64,000 nucleotides of DNA, from positions 24,698 to 88,697 of the forward strand of contig CANRHH010000004.1 of NCBI GenBank assembly GCA_947630375.1, in the 5' to 3' direction. The DNA is from an uncultured Oscillospiraceae bacterium. Its GTDB lineage: Bacteria > Bacillota > Clostridia > Oscillospirales > Oscillospiraceae. The translations under genes and the position numbers were made by a program. The notes beneath the pieces are model-generated. The model was given only the letters and a program-made list of their open reading frames with translations. It did not search any database and had not been told where the DNA came from. Positions within the stretch are counted from its first letter, which is position 1. Each line of letters starts with the position of its first letter. Below are positions 17,463-24,479 of the stretch, piece after piece.

Positions 17463-18209
17463 TCACTTGCCCGCCTCTTTGGACAGCACCCAGCCCTTGG
17501 CCACGCCGGGGAAGTTGGTGATGACCCCGTCACAGCCCAGAGCCCACACCTTCTCCAGACCTTCCATGTCGTTGACGGTCCAGACGTTGACGAGGATGCC
17601 GTGCTCCTTGCAGCTGCGCACATTCTCCTCGTTGAGGATGCACAGGGGCGGGTGATAGGCCTGGAAGCCGGTCTCCTGGCAATACTCGCCGGGATAGACC
17701 TTCAGCCCGTCAACCCGGGGGGTCAGGGCGCCCAGCACGACCTCCGGCGGAACGATCTTCTGCATCCGGACAAGGGAGATGTGGTTGAAGGAGGAGAAGA
17801 GGACCTTCTGCTCCAGCCCGTATTTGACCACCATGTCCCAGAGCTTGCGCTCGATATCGGGATAAAAGACGTTGTCGGTCTTGATCTCGATGTTGGTGAA
17901 GATGTCCTGGGTGGCTGCCCAGGCGCAATACTCCTCAAAAGTGGGGATGGGCTCAAAGGGCAGCTTGCCCTCGTAGAGCTTGGCGGCGTTGAAGGTTTTC
18001 AGCTCGTCCAGGGTGTAGTCCAGAAGGTACCCGGTGCCGTCGGTGGTCCGGTCCAGCACTTCGTCGTGGAAAACCACCAGCTGCCCGTCCTTGCTCTCGT
18101 GCACGTCCAGCTCGATGCCGTCCGTCCCGGCCTCCACGGCTTTGCGGAAGGCCAGCATGGTGTTTTCGGGATAAGCGCCGCTGTAACCGCGGTGTGCCAT
18201 TACTTTCAT
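17463..18209 (-). CDS. Glycerophosphodiester phosphodiesterase
   Basis: A 248-residue GDPD-family enzyme that splits glycerophosphodiesters to sn-glycerol 3-phosphate and an alcohol. The start at ATG 18209 gives MKVMAHRGYSGAYPENTM, with the catalytic HR(G) and the EN pair; then DGIELDVHESKDG with the metal-binding Glu and Asp, and the second catalytic His in VVFHDEVLDRTT. No signal peptide, so it is cytosolic. It begins 41 bases after the TRAP large permease gene on the same strand, which suggests it acts on what the TRAP system imports. RBS is TTAGGAG. Confidence 0.95.
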   Translation of the reverse strand: MKVMAHRGYSGAYPENTMLAFRKAVEAGTDGIELDVHESKDGQLVVFHDEVLDRTTDGTGYLLDYTLDELKTFNAAKLYEGKLPFEPIPTFEEYCAWAATQDIFTNIEIKTDNVFYPDIERKLWDMVVKYGLEQKVLFSSFNHISLVRMQKIVPPEVVLGALTPRVDGLKVYPGEYCQETGFQAYHPPLCILNEENVRSCKEHGILVNVWTVNDMEGLEKVWALGCDGVITNFPGVAKGWVLSKEAGK

Positions 18210-18250
18210 AGAGGATCGCGCTCCTAACAAACAGAATAAGGGGATGCGTA

Positions 18251-19561
18251 TCAGCCCGGACCGTACAGCAGGTCGGGCACGATGGTGATGAGCCTGGGGC
18301 AGAAGGTGCACAGCAGCAGCACGGCGATCAGGCTCAGGATGAAGGGCCAGATCTCCTTCAAAAACTCGCTGATGGGGCAGCCGGTGATGCCGCAGGTGGT
18401 GAACATCATGGAGCCGAAGGGAGGCGTGATGCCGCCGACCATGATGTTGACAATGGCCACCAGGCCGTAGTGGATGGGGTCAATGCCCAGCTGGAGCGCC
18501 ACAGGCAGAAGCAGCGGGGTGGTGATCATCAGGCAGGCGCCGCCTTCCAGGAACATGCCCATAATGAGCAGGACCACGTTGCACAGCAGCAGGAACACAT
18601 ACTTGTTGCTGGTCAGGTTCAAAATGGCGGTGGCGACGATCTTGGGGATGTTGACCCAGCTCAGATAGTTGCCGAAGACGCTGGCGGAGACCATGATCAG
18701 CACCACGCTGGAGGTACCGGCGATGGTGTCCAGCAGGATGGGGATAAAGTGCTTCTTCAGGTTCAGCTTCCGGTAGAACAGGCCGCCCACGATGAAGCAG
18801 TACAGCACGGCCACGGCGCCGCCCTCGGAGGGGGTGAACATGCCGAGACGCATACCGATGATGATGCCGAAGGGGAAGGCCAGGCCCCAGAAGGAGATGA
18901 AGGCCTGCTTCAGGATCTCCCAGATGGAGGGGAACTTGTCCCGGGTGGTGGGATAGTGCCGCTTACGGGCGATGATAGCCACCACAATCATCATGGAGAT
19001 GGCCATCAGGATGCCGGGCACATAGCCGGCGGCGAAGACCCGGCCCAGAGAGGTCTGGGCCAACAGGCAGAACACAATCAGGTTGACCCCGGGAGGAATG
19101 ACCGGCGTGGCCGCCGAGGAGGCGGCGGTGACCGCCGCGGAGAAGGCTTTGGAATAACCCCGGCGCTCCATCTCGGGTACCAGCATCTTGGACTGCATGG
19201 CGCAGTCGGCGTTGGCGGAACCGGAGCAGCCGCCCATCAACATACTCAGCAGCACGTTGACCTGGGCCAGGCCGCCTTTCATGTGGCCCGTGACACATTC
19301 ACAGAAGTCCATCAGCTTTTCACTGATGCCGCCGTAGTTCATCACCGAGCCGGCCATGATAAAGAAGGGGATGGCCAGCATGGAGAAGGACTGGGTGGAA
19401 CCCATGACCTTCTGGAGGATCAGCCAGGGCTTTGAAGTGGTGTCGATCACCAGGAAGTAGAAGAAGGTGGCGCCGAACAGGGAATACACGATGGGCATCC
19501 CCATAAAGTACAGCAGGAAGACCAGGAAGATCGGGATCAGATCGATAAAGGTCAATGTCAT
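18251..19561 (-). CDS. dctM: TRAP transporter large permease (DctM)
   Basis: A 436-residue, very hydrophobic protein with about 12 membrane segments, the ion-coupled transport subunit of a TRAP system. Family features include SMLAIPFFIMAGSVMNYGGI, GGCSGSANADCA, ASSAATPVIPPGVNLIVF and the C-terminal GGITPPFGSMMF. Its ATG overlaps the dctQ stop (ATGA), showing tight coupling. It is followed by the phosphodiesterase gene. TRAP systems import organic acids or related anions with sodium; the ligand is decided by DctP. Confidence 0.95.
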   Translation of the reverse strand: MTLTFIDLIPIFLVFLLYFMGMPIVYSLFGATFFYFLVIDTTSKPWLILQKVMGSTQSFSMLAIPFFIMAGSVMNYGGISEKLMDFCECVTGHMKGGLAQVNVLLSMLMGGCSGSANADCAMQSKMLVPEMERRGYSKAFSAAVTAASSAATPVIPPGVNLIVFCLLAQTSLGRVFAAGYVPGILMAISMMIVVAIIARKRHYPTTRDKFPSIWEILKQAFISFWGLAFPFGIIIGMRLGMFTPSEGGAVAVLYCFIVGGLFYRKLNLKKHFIPILLDTIAGTSSVVLIMVSASVFGNYLSWVNIPKIVATAILNLTSNKYVFLLLCNVVLLIMGMFLEGGACLMITTPLLLPVALQLGIDPIHYGLVAIVNIMVGGITPPFGSMMFTTCGITGCPISEFLKEIWPFILSLIAVLLLCTFCPRLITIVPDLLYGPG

Positions 19562-20106
19562 CAGAAATTCCCTCCTTCCACTTGATATCCGGCGTCAAGG
19601 TCCGTTTTTTTCGTTTTAATGATATGGAACCGCTCGGTCAGCAGGAATTTGATGGAGTAAATGGTAGACAGACCGAAGCCGACAGGCACGGCGGCCCCGA
19701 TGATCCAGGAGGGGATGCGGAGCACGTCGGTGACGGTGGGCTTGTATACCCCGCGGACATAGATCAGATTGTACACATACTGGGCGCTGATCACCGTCAG
19801 CATGATGAGGATCAACAGCTCTAAGATGCTGATGATGTCCTGCACGATGGCGCGGGTCTTGCCGTGCATCAGGTTGACCACAATGTCCACCCCCAGATGG
19901 GCGTGTTTGCGGTGGGCATAGGCGCTGCCGATGAATACGGTCCACACGAAGAGCCCCGTGATGACCTCATTGCCCCACAGAAGCGGACTTTTGAAGAAGT
20001 AGCGCATGATCACGTTCAAATTGGCCAGGATCACGCAGATGGTCAGCGTAGTGCCGGTAATGACCGCGTCAAAATTCAAAAGAATCTTTTTTAATGTTTT
20101 CATCAT
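19561..20106 (-). CDS. dctQ: TRAP transporter small permease (DctQ)
   Basis: A 181-residue protein with four membrane segments. Typical DctQ features are VILANLNVIMRYFF, PLLWGNEVITGLFVW and AYAHRKHAHLGVDIVV. The start is either ATG 20106 or ATG 20103, neither with a strong ribosome site. A hairpin (20155-20194) lies between it and dctP. It shares four bases with dctM. Confidence 0.93.
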   Translation of the reverse strand: MMKTLKKILLNFDAVITGTTLTICVILANLNVIMRYFFKSPLLWGNEVITGLFVWTVFIGSAYAHRKHAHLGVDIVVNLMHGKTRAIVQDIISILELLILIMLTVISAQYVYNLIYVRGVYKPTVTDVLRIPSWIIGAAVPVGFGLSTIYSIKFLLTERFHIIKTKKTDLDAGYQVEGGNF

Positions 20107-20154
20107 AAGCAAGTACCCTGTAATTCGAGATTTCAAACTGGCTCTTTTAAGAAC

Positions 20155-20194
20155 ATCATCATAGACTGCCCCGGCAGGGACAGTCTATGATGAT
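20155..20194 (-). other. Intercistronic hairpin between dctP and dctQ
   Basis: A perfect 14-bp stem, ATCATCATAGACTG / CAGTCTATGATGAT, with a 12-base loop and no long T-run. It is placed as expected for an mRNA-stabilising or partial-termination structure that raises binding-protein levels above permease levels. Confidence 0.75.
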
Positions 20195-20228
20195 CAAACT
20201 TTACAGTGCCGGGACTTCTTTCAAACGA

Positions 20229-21329
20229 TCAGGCGTTGGCGGCGCGGTACTCGGCTACCAGAGCGGTCAGCTGATCATAGGCTTCGTAGGTGGAGCCGTA
20301 CTCTTCCACGATCCAGTCGATAACAGGGGCGCAGGCGGCGGAGAAAGCGTCCAGATCGACCTCGTTCCAGGTCACGCCGTCCTCGGTCTTCATCTTCTCG
20401 ATCTGAACAGCCTCATCGTCCTCGCAGCTCTTCTGCTCCCACATGCCCCATTCATAGGCGCAGTCGGAGATGATCTTCTGATACTTCTCGGGGATGGTCT
20501 GCCACACGTCCTCGGGCATGAACAGCCAACGGGTGGCGATCAGGTGGTTGGTCAGAGCGACCTTCTTGACCAGCTCATAGGGCTCGCCGGCGCCGGCCAG
20601 GGTGGACACGGAGCCCTCAAAGCCTTCCACGACGCCCTGCTGGATAGCGGCCAGGCAATCGGTGAAGTCCATGGGCTGGGGGGTGGCGCCCAGGCACTCC
20701 AGGGTCTTGGAGAACAGGGCGGAGGAGGTGGCGCGGAACACGTGGCCCTTCAGGTCGTCAGGCGTATACACATCCAGGTTGGAGCAAATGGACCGGAAGC
20801 CGAAGGAATAGTGAGTGTCCAGGATGTGGATGTTCTGCTCGGCCAGGCGGTCGATCAGGTCAGCCACAAAGTCGGAATCCATCACGTAGTTGTACTCCTC
20901 GTTGCTGCTGTACAGCATGGGAGCGATAACCATGGCGGCATCGCCCACATAGTCGGCGAACAGGGAGGGCTCTTCCAGGCCCATCCAGTTGGCGCCGTTG
21001 ACAGCCTGAGTCACAGAGGCGGCATAGCAGTCCAGCTCGTTGGTGCCGTAGTAGGTGACGGTGATGTGGCCGTCGGTCTTCTCGGTGATGTCCTTGGCCA
21101 GGTTCTCAGACGCCTTGTAGTTCCATTCTTTGGGGTTGAAGACGTTGGAGAACTTGATGTCCAGATAGAAATCATCGGCGGGATCGGCTTCGCCCTCGGC
21201 GGGAGCCTCTTCCGCGGGGGCTTCCTCGGCAGGGGCTTCAGTAGCCGGGGGGGTGCTGGAGTTTCCGCCGCAGGCGGCCAGGCTGAGAACCATGACCAGG
21301 GCCAGCAGCAGAGCAAGCAGTTTCTTCAT
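20229..21329 (-). CDS. dctP: TRAP transporter solute-binding lipoprotein (DctP)
   Basis: A 366-residue lipoprotein starting at ATG 21329 with AAGGAG upstream. Signal MKKLLALLLALVMVLSLAACG has a clear lipobox, followed by a low-complexity linker with tandem APAEE units. The mature part carries DctP features: NLAKDITEKTDGHITVTYYG, and later DFTDCLAAIQQGVVEGFEGS, matching the conserved Q.GVVDG.E block. It captures the substrate outside the cell and delivers it to DctQM. A hairpin follows the gene. The glycerophosphodiesterase in the operon hints at a phosphodiester-type or related ligand, which is only an inference. Confidence 0.94.
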   Translation of the reverse strand: MKKLLALLLALVMVLSLAACGGNSSTPPATEAPAEEAPAEEAPAEGEADPADDFYLDIKFSNVFNPKEWNYKASENLAKDITEKTDGHITVTYYGTNELDCYAASVTQAVNGANWMGLEEPSLFADYVGDAAMVIAPMLYSSNEEYNYVMDSDFVADLIDRLAEQNIHILDTHYSFGFRSICSNLDVYTPDDLKGHVFRATSSALFSKTLECLGATPQPMDFTDCLAAIQQGVVEGFEGSVSTLAGAGEPYELVKKVALTNHLIATRWLFMPEDVWQTIPEKYQKIISDCAYEWGMWEQKSCEDDEAVQIEKMKTEDGVTWNEVDLDAFSAACAPVIDWIVEEYGSTYEAYDQLTALVAEYRAANA

Positions 21330-21393
21330 TCTTACGTTTCTCCTTACAAAAAAATTTGTCACATGGCAACTTGGTACCATCAAACATGAACTT

Positions 21394-21422
21394 ATTATGA
21401 ACTTTTTCCCTTTTCCTGTCAA
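21394..21422 (-). promoter_or_regulatory. Promoter of the dctPQM operon
   Basis: Minus strand: -35 TTGACA at 21417-21422, 17-base spacer, -10 CATAAT at 21394-21399. The leader contains the near-palindrome TTGGTACCAT (21371-21380), a possible operator. Confidence 0.75.
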
Positions 21423-21523
21423 CCTTTTCGCCGTATCCCCTCTGTAATTTTATAGACTTGCACAAAAGGGGGGGCCATATTTCAACAAATTTAATATTTA
21501 ACAAACCGCACGAAAAAAAGCCT

Positions 21524-21552
21524 TTGCATTTCCGGTTTTCTTGTGATAAAAT
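21524..21552 (+). promoter_or_regulatory. Promoter of the YcxB-like gene
   Basis: -35 TTGCAT, 17-base spacer, -10 TAAAAT. About 27 bases beyond the -10 lies an 18-bp perfect palindrome. Confidence 0.6.
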
Positions 21553-21578
21553 GACAGATAGTTTACCATAAAACAGGA

Positions 21579-21596
21579 TTCGTAAAATTTTACGAA
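21579..21596. promoter_or_regulatory. Perfect 18-bp palindrome, candidate operator
   Basis: TTCGTAAAATTTTACGAA lies in the leader of the YcxB-like gene, about +20 from the predicted start of transcription. Its size and symmetry suit a dimeric repressor, or it forms a short leader hairpin. The regulator is unknown. Confidence 0.5.
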
Positions 21597-21659
21597 ATGA
21601 GCCGAGAATCCGGCTGATTACAAATAGGAGAGGAGCGGAGCGCCACGGAGACCTTCAGC

Positions 21660-22217
21660 GTGGAGACCCGGCACAGCGAAGAGAGCCTGGAAGCCTTGTC
21701 CCGGATGCAGTACGATCTGTTCTGCCAGAAGAACCGCCTGGCGCGAAGCATCATCAGTGTGGTGTGCGTATTACTGGGCGTTGTCTATTACACCAGCTGG
21801 TGGGCGCTGCTGCTGATCGCCTACGGCTGCTATCTGACCACCAGTACCTACAGCTCCGCCAACCGGACGGCTCACAAGCTGGCCGCCCAGATGCGGGCGG
21901 CCGGCGGGTTCCCCCGTTCCCGCTACGTGTTTGAGAAAAAGCAGATGCGGGTCTTCAGCCTGCCGGATGAGGAGGAGCTGACGCCCCTGGCCTATGAGGC
22001 CGTGGCCGGGCTGGGGGAGGACCGGGACGCCTTTTATCTGTTCCGGGACAGCTATGGGGGCTACCGGGTGCCCAAAAGCGCTTTGGGGGACCGGGAGGAG
22101 GCCTTTCGTGACATGATCGAGGCCCGGGCCGGGCGCCGCTTCGCCCGCCGCCGCACCCCGTTCAACCAGCTCCGGGACTGGATGAAGCGCAAAGAAAACG
22201 AACCTGAGCATCTATAG
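21660..22217 (+). CDS. YcxB-like membrane protein
   Basis: A 185-residue protein with one or two membrane segments (SIISVVCVLLGVVYYTSWWALLLIAYGCYL) followed by a cytosolic domain resembling the YcxB C-terminal fold (SRYVFEKKQMRVFS, then DAFYLFRDSYGGYRVPKSAL). Function unknown. The start is uncertain: GTG 21660 has no ribosome site, while AGGAGAGGAG (21627-21636) is ideally placed for the in-frame ACG at 21645. ACG may be a mutated ATG or a rare start. The gene is followed by a large hairpin-rich 3' region containing a repeat element. Confidence 0.7.
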   Translation: METRHSEESLEALSRMQYDLFCQKNRLARSIISVVCVLLGVVYYTSWWALLLIAYGCYLTTSTYSSANRTAHKLAAQMRAAGGFPRSRYVFEKKQMRVFSLPDEEELTPLAYEAVAGLGEDRDAFYLFRDSYGGYRVPKSALGDREEAFRDMIEARAGRRFARRRTPFNQLRDWMKRKENEPEHL

Positions 22218-22254
22218 GCATGTTAACAAAGGCCAAAGGACTTTGTTAACATGC
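22218..22254 (+). other. Perfect hairpin after the YcxB-like gene
   Basis: A 14-bp stem, GCATGTTAACAAAG / CTTTGTTAACATGC, with a 9-base loop and no T-run, immediately after the stop codon. It precedes the repeat element. Confidence 0.7.
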
Positions 22255-22255
22255 T

Positions 22256-22598
22256 TCAAATGCGACCCGCTTGTGCCCTTCGGGTACTTCGCTGGGCTCG
22301 CATTTGATACTCGCGCTTATCGCGCTTCGCTTGGTCGGCGCGGCGTCAGAACAAGGCTGTAAAGCCATTTAGCGGTCCAAGGCCCGCCAAATCGGCAGAC
22401 AGCCTTGTTCTTCCTTACCAAAACCAAAGCATGTGCTTTGGTTTTGAGAGGAGGCAGAGTGGAGCAAATGAGCTTTCCCGTTTACGGGGAAGCGAATGCG
22501 AGGAACTTCTGCCGACGACATGCGGCTCAGAGTGTTTTTGAGGCGGCAAAGCTGCCTCAAAAACGATTGAATCCTTTCTTCGCCGCTCTGCGGCGAAG
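22256..22598 (+). repeat. Three-module hairpin repeat element, long copy
   Basis: Modules in order: A (22256-22342), a 50-base hairpin closed by CAAATGCGA / TCGCATTTG plus a GC-rich second stem; B (22534-22564), stem GTTTTTGAGGC / GCCTCAAAAAC; C (22565-22598), stem CGCCGC / GCGGCG. All three recur in the same order, inverted, at 33976-34153. Module A is about 95 percent identical. The 190 bases between A and B are specific to this copy and hold three further hairpins (GAACAAGGCTGT...ACAGCCTTGTTC; CCAAAACCAAAGCA...TGCTTTGGTTTTG; GCTTTCCC...GGGGAAGC). No coding role is apparent, and weak antisense reading frames here are probably spurious. Confidence 0.85.
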
Positions 22599-22615
22599 GT
22601 AGCGCAGTCTCTGTA

Positions 22616-22656
22616 ATGTAAAAGCGTGCCGGAAATTTTCCGGCACGCTTTTACAT
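22616..22656. terminator. Bidirectional terminator of the YcxB-like unit and thiN
   Basis: A 17-bp stem, ATGTAAAAGCGTGCCGG and its complement, with a 7-base loop. The thiN stop codon lies inside it. Confidence 0.85.
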
Positions 22657-23268
22657 GCGGCACATGGCTACCAGCAGCAGCCCGGAGGAGAAGGACAGCT
22701 CCGCCTCCGGCCCGGCCCACTGGTTGCTGACGCCTAAGGGGAAACAGTTGTCCAGAACCGTGTCCTCCAGCGGGTACTGGACGCCCCGGATACACACCCC
22801 GGCGCACGTATCCGTCAGAGCGAAGAGGGACAGGCTCCAGCCTTCCCGGCGGGGCAGGGTCAGGCGGCAGGGGGGCAGCACCAGCAGGTCCGCGTCCCGG
22901 TCCCGGAGGCGGACCCGGACGCCCCGCCGGGCGGCCCAGGCGGCGGACTGGAGGTTGGCCAGGCTGTGGTCCAGCCGGTTTCCCAGGGCGCAGCAGAGCT
23001 CCACTTCCTCAAAGCCCAGGGCCAGGGCCCGGCGCAGGGCCAGCATGGTGTCCGTGTCATCCTTCCGGATGGGGTGGCGCTCCAGGGGCACGCCCTCCGG
23101 CAGAGGCGCGGTGCAGGAATCCAGGTCGCCCACGATCAGATCCGGCCGGAGGCCGCAGCGCTGGGCGTATTCAAAGCCCCTGTCGCAGGCGATGAGAAAG
23201 GTCCCCGGTTCGGGGGGCGCGATGGGGCTGAAGCGCCCGCCGGTGACGATGAGGCATTTTTTTGCCAT
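22651..23268 (-). CDS. thiN: Thiamine pyrophosphokinase
   Basis: A 205-residue enzyme that makes thiamine diphosphate from thiamine and ATP. Signature blocks are [27 protein letters not shown] and the catalytic [25 protein letters not shown] matches the conserved G.R.DH.L.N motif. The C-terminal beta-domain ([15 protein letters not shown]) binds thiamine. It starts at ATG 23268 with AAAGGAG upstream and has its own strong promoter. No thiamine riboswitch was seen in the leader. Confidence 0.95.
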   Translation of the reverse strand: MAKKCLIVTGGRFSPIAPPEPGTFLIACDRGFEYAQRCGLRPDLIVGDLDSCTAPLPEGVPLERHPIRKDDTDTMLALRRALALGFEEVELCCALGNRLDHSLANLQSAAWAARRGVRVRLRDRDADLLVLPPCRLTLPRREGWSLSLFALTDTCAGVCIRGVQYPLEDTVLDNCFPLGVSNQWAGPEAELSFSSGLLLVAMCRM

Positions 23269-23301
23269 GGGTGAAGCTCCTTTCTTGTTGCTCTGTACTG
23301 T

Positions 23302-23330
23302 ATTATGGCCGCCGGGGGAGCGTTTGTCAA
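23302..23330 (-). promoter_or_regulatory. Promoter of thiN
   Basis: Minus strand: -35 TTGACA at 23325-23330, 17-base spacer, -10 CATAAT at 23302-23307. Confidence 0.75.
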
Positions 23331-23394
23331 TGCCGGGCTTTTTTCGCTTTTCCGGGACGGGCCTGTATATTTTCCCGCTCAGGATGGGAGAATA

Positions 23395-23423
23395 TTGTCA
23401 GCACCCTACATACACTGTATTGG
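23395..23423 (+). promoter_or_regulatory. Possible promoter of mazF
   Basis: -35 TTGTCA, 17-base spacer, -10 TATTGG; the -10 is weak. It lies 30 bases before the ATG at 23453. Confidence 0.35.
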
Positions 23424-23452
23424 GCGACACTTTTCCGGAGTGTGAAAACAGC

Positions 23453-23797
23453 ATGGTCAAACGAGGAGATATCTACTACGCCGACCTGAGCCCGGTGGTA
23501 GGCAGCGAACAGGGCGGGATGCGCCCCGTGCTCATCGTACAGAACGACACCGGCAACCGGCACAGCCCCACGGTCATTGCCGCGGCTATCACCAGCCAGA
23601 CCGGCAAAGCCCGCCTGCCCACCCACATCGCGCTGTCCGGGCAGAGCGTGGGCCTGAACCGGGACAGCGTCATTCTGCTGGAGCAGATCCGCACCATCGA
23701 CAAATCCCGCCTGCGGGAGCGTATGGGCCGCCTGGACGAGGGCACCATGAGCGCCGTGGACAACGCGCTGGCCGTCAGCTTCGGCTTAGGCGGCTGA
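23453..23797 (+). CDS. mazF: MazF/EndoA (PemK family) endoribonuclease toxin
   Basis: A 114-residue mRNA interferase close to Bacillus EndoA (NdoA). It shows the family start [20 protein letters not shown], then [24 protein letters not shown] and the C-terminal [15 protein letters not shown]. The Arg and Thr catalytic residues of EndoA are conserved. I start it at ATG 23453 (GGAG 12 bases upstream), although the frame is open further upstream. No MazE-type antitoxin and no alanine racemase gene lies next to it, unlike the Bacillus arrangement, so the antitoxin must be encoded elsewhere or the protein has another control. Confidence 0.93.
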   Translation: MVKRGDIYYADLSPVVGSEQGGMRPVLIVQNDTGNRHSPTVIAAAITSQTGKARLPTHIALSGQSVGLNRDSVILLEQIRTIDKSRLRERMGRLDEGTMSAVDNALAVSFGLGG

Positions 23798-23811
23798 AAA
23801 GCATAGGATCC

Positions 23812-23847
23812 CCACCCTGCTCATATGCTGTGAGCAGGGTGGTTTTG
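23812..23847 (+). terminator. Terminator of mazF
   Basis: Stem CCACCCTGCTCA / TGAGCAGGGTGG, then TTTTG. Confidence 0.8.
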
Positions 23848-23880
23848 CCTGTAGGGCCGCCGCCCGGAAGGAGGCCGGAG

Positions 23881-24408
23881 ATGGACATTCCCATCCTGAT
23901 CGACGGAGAGAAAGCGGGGGAGCTGCGCATAGGCCGGGAGGGGCTGTATACCCTGTTCGAGGCCAGGCTCCCGCCGGCGGAGGGGCTGACCCGGCTGTGG
24001 GTGGCCGGGGGCGGGGAGAGTGCCTGCCTGGGGCTGATGGAGCCCCGGCCGGAGGGCCGCTGCCTGCGCCGCCGGTACAGCGGCCTGGAGCTGAAAAAGC
24101 TGCCGGCGCGGATCGAATACGCCTGCACGGCGAAGCCCGCGCCTCCCGCCGCCCCGCCGGCGCCTGGCGCAGAGGAGGCGGAGTCCCCGGCCCCGGAGGA
24201 GGGGGACACCGGTCCGCCGGAGGCAGAGAGGGCGGAAGCCCCGCCCGAAGAGGCGGGGCTTTTGTGGTTCTCCCGGCCGGACGGCAGCCTCTGCGCCTTT
24301 GACGGGGTGCACACGCTTCTGGCCCTGCCGGCCCGGCTGCGCCGGGTCCCGGCGGGGGTGCGGCTGCTGCGGATCGGGGAAAGGGAGTATCTGGTATTCC
24401 GCTCTTGA
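23881..24408 (+). CDS. Hypothetical protein, 175 aa, two-part with acidic Pro-rich linker
   Basis: Starts at ATG 23881 with GGAGG upstream. The N-terminal about 75 residues (MDIPILIDGEKAGELRIGRE, then GLYTLFEA and CLGLMEPRPEG) look like a small beta-rich domain that I recall in several uncharacterised clostridial proteins. A linker rich in Pro, Ala and Glu follows, then a C-terminal part (GLLWFSRPDGSLCAFDGVHT). There is no signal peptide or membrane segment. No function can be given. The promoter of the next gene overlaps its stop codon. Confidence 0.6.
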   Translation: MDIPILIDGEKAGELRIGREGLYTLFEARLPPAEGLTRLWVAGGGESACLGLMEPRPEGRCLRRRYSGLELKKLPARIEYACTAKPAPPAAPPAPGAEEAESPAPEEGDTGPPEAERAEAPPEEAGLLWFSRPDGSLCAFDGVHTLLALPARLRRVPAGVRLLRIGEREYLVFRS

Positions 24409-24433
24409 GAAATAGCGGGAAAGGGTGTATACT
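24405..24433 (+). promoter_or_regulatory. Promoter of pdp
   Basis: -35 TTGAGA, 17-base spacer, -10 TATACT, overlapping the end of the preceding gene. Confidence 0.7.
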
Positions 24434-24479
24434 GTCTGTAATGAAACCCGGATAAAGGCTGAAAAGGAGAGAACACCCT

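Noticed and set aside
22369-22560. 63-codon minus-strand frame inside the repeat element
   Set aside because: It is made of hairpin sequence; a similar peptide string appears in the second copy only because the noncoding repeat is shared.
22218-22656. CRISPR array
   Set aside because: The repeats are different hairpins, not identical units with regular spacers; no cas gene is nearby.
23269-23301. Thiamine riboswitch before thiN
   Set aside because: The leader between promoter and start is far too short, and no TPP-aptamer motif is seen.
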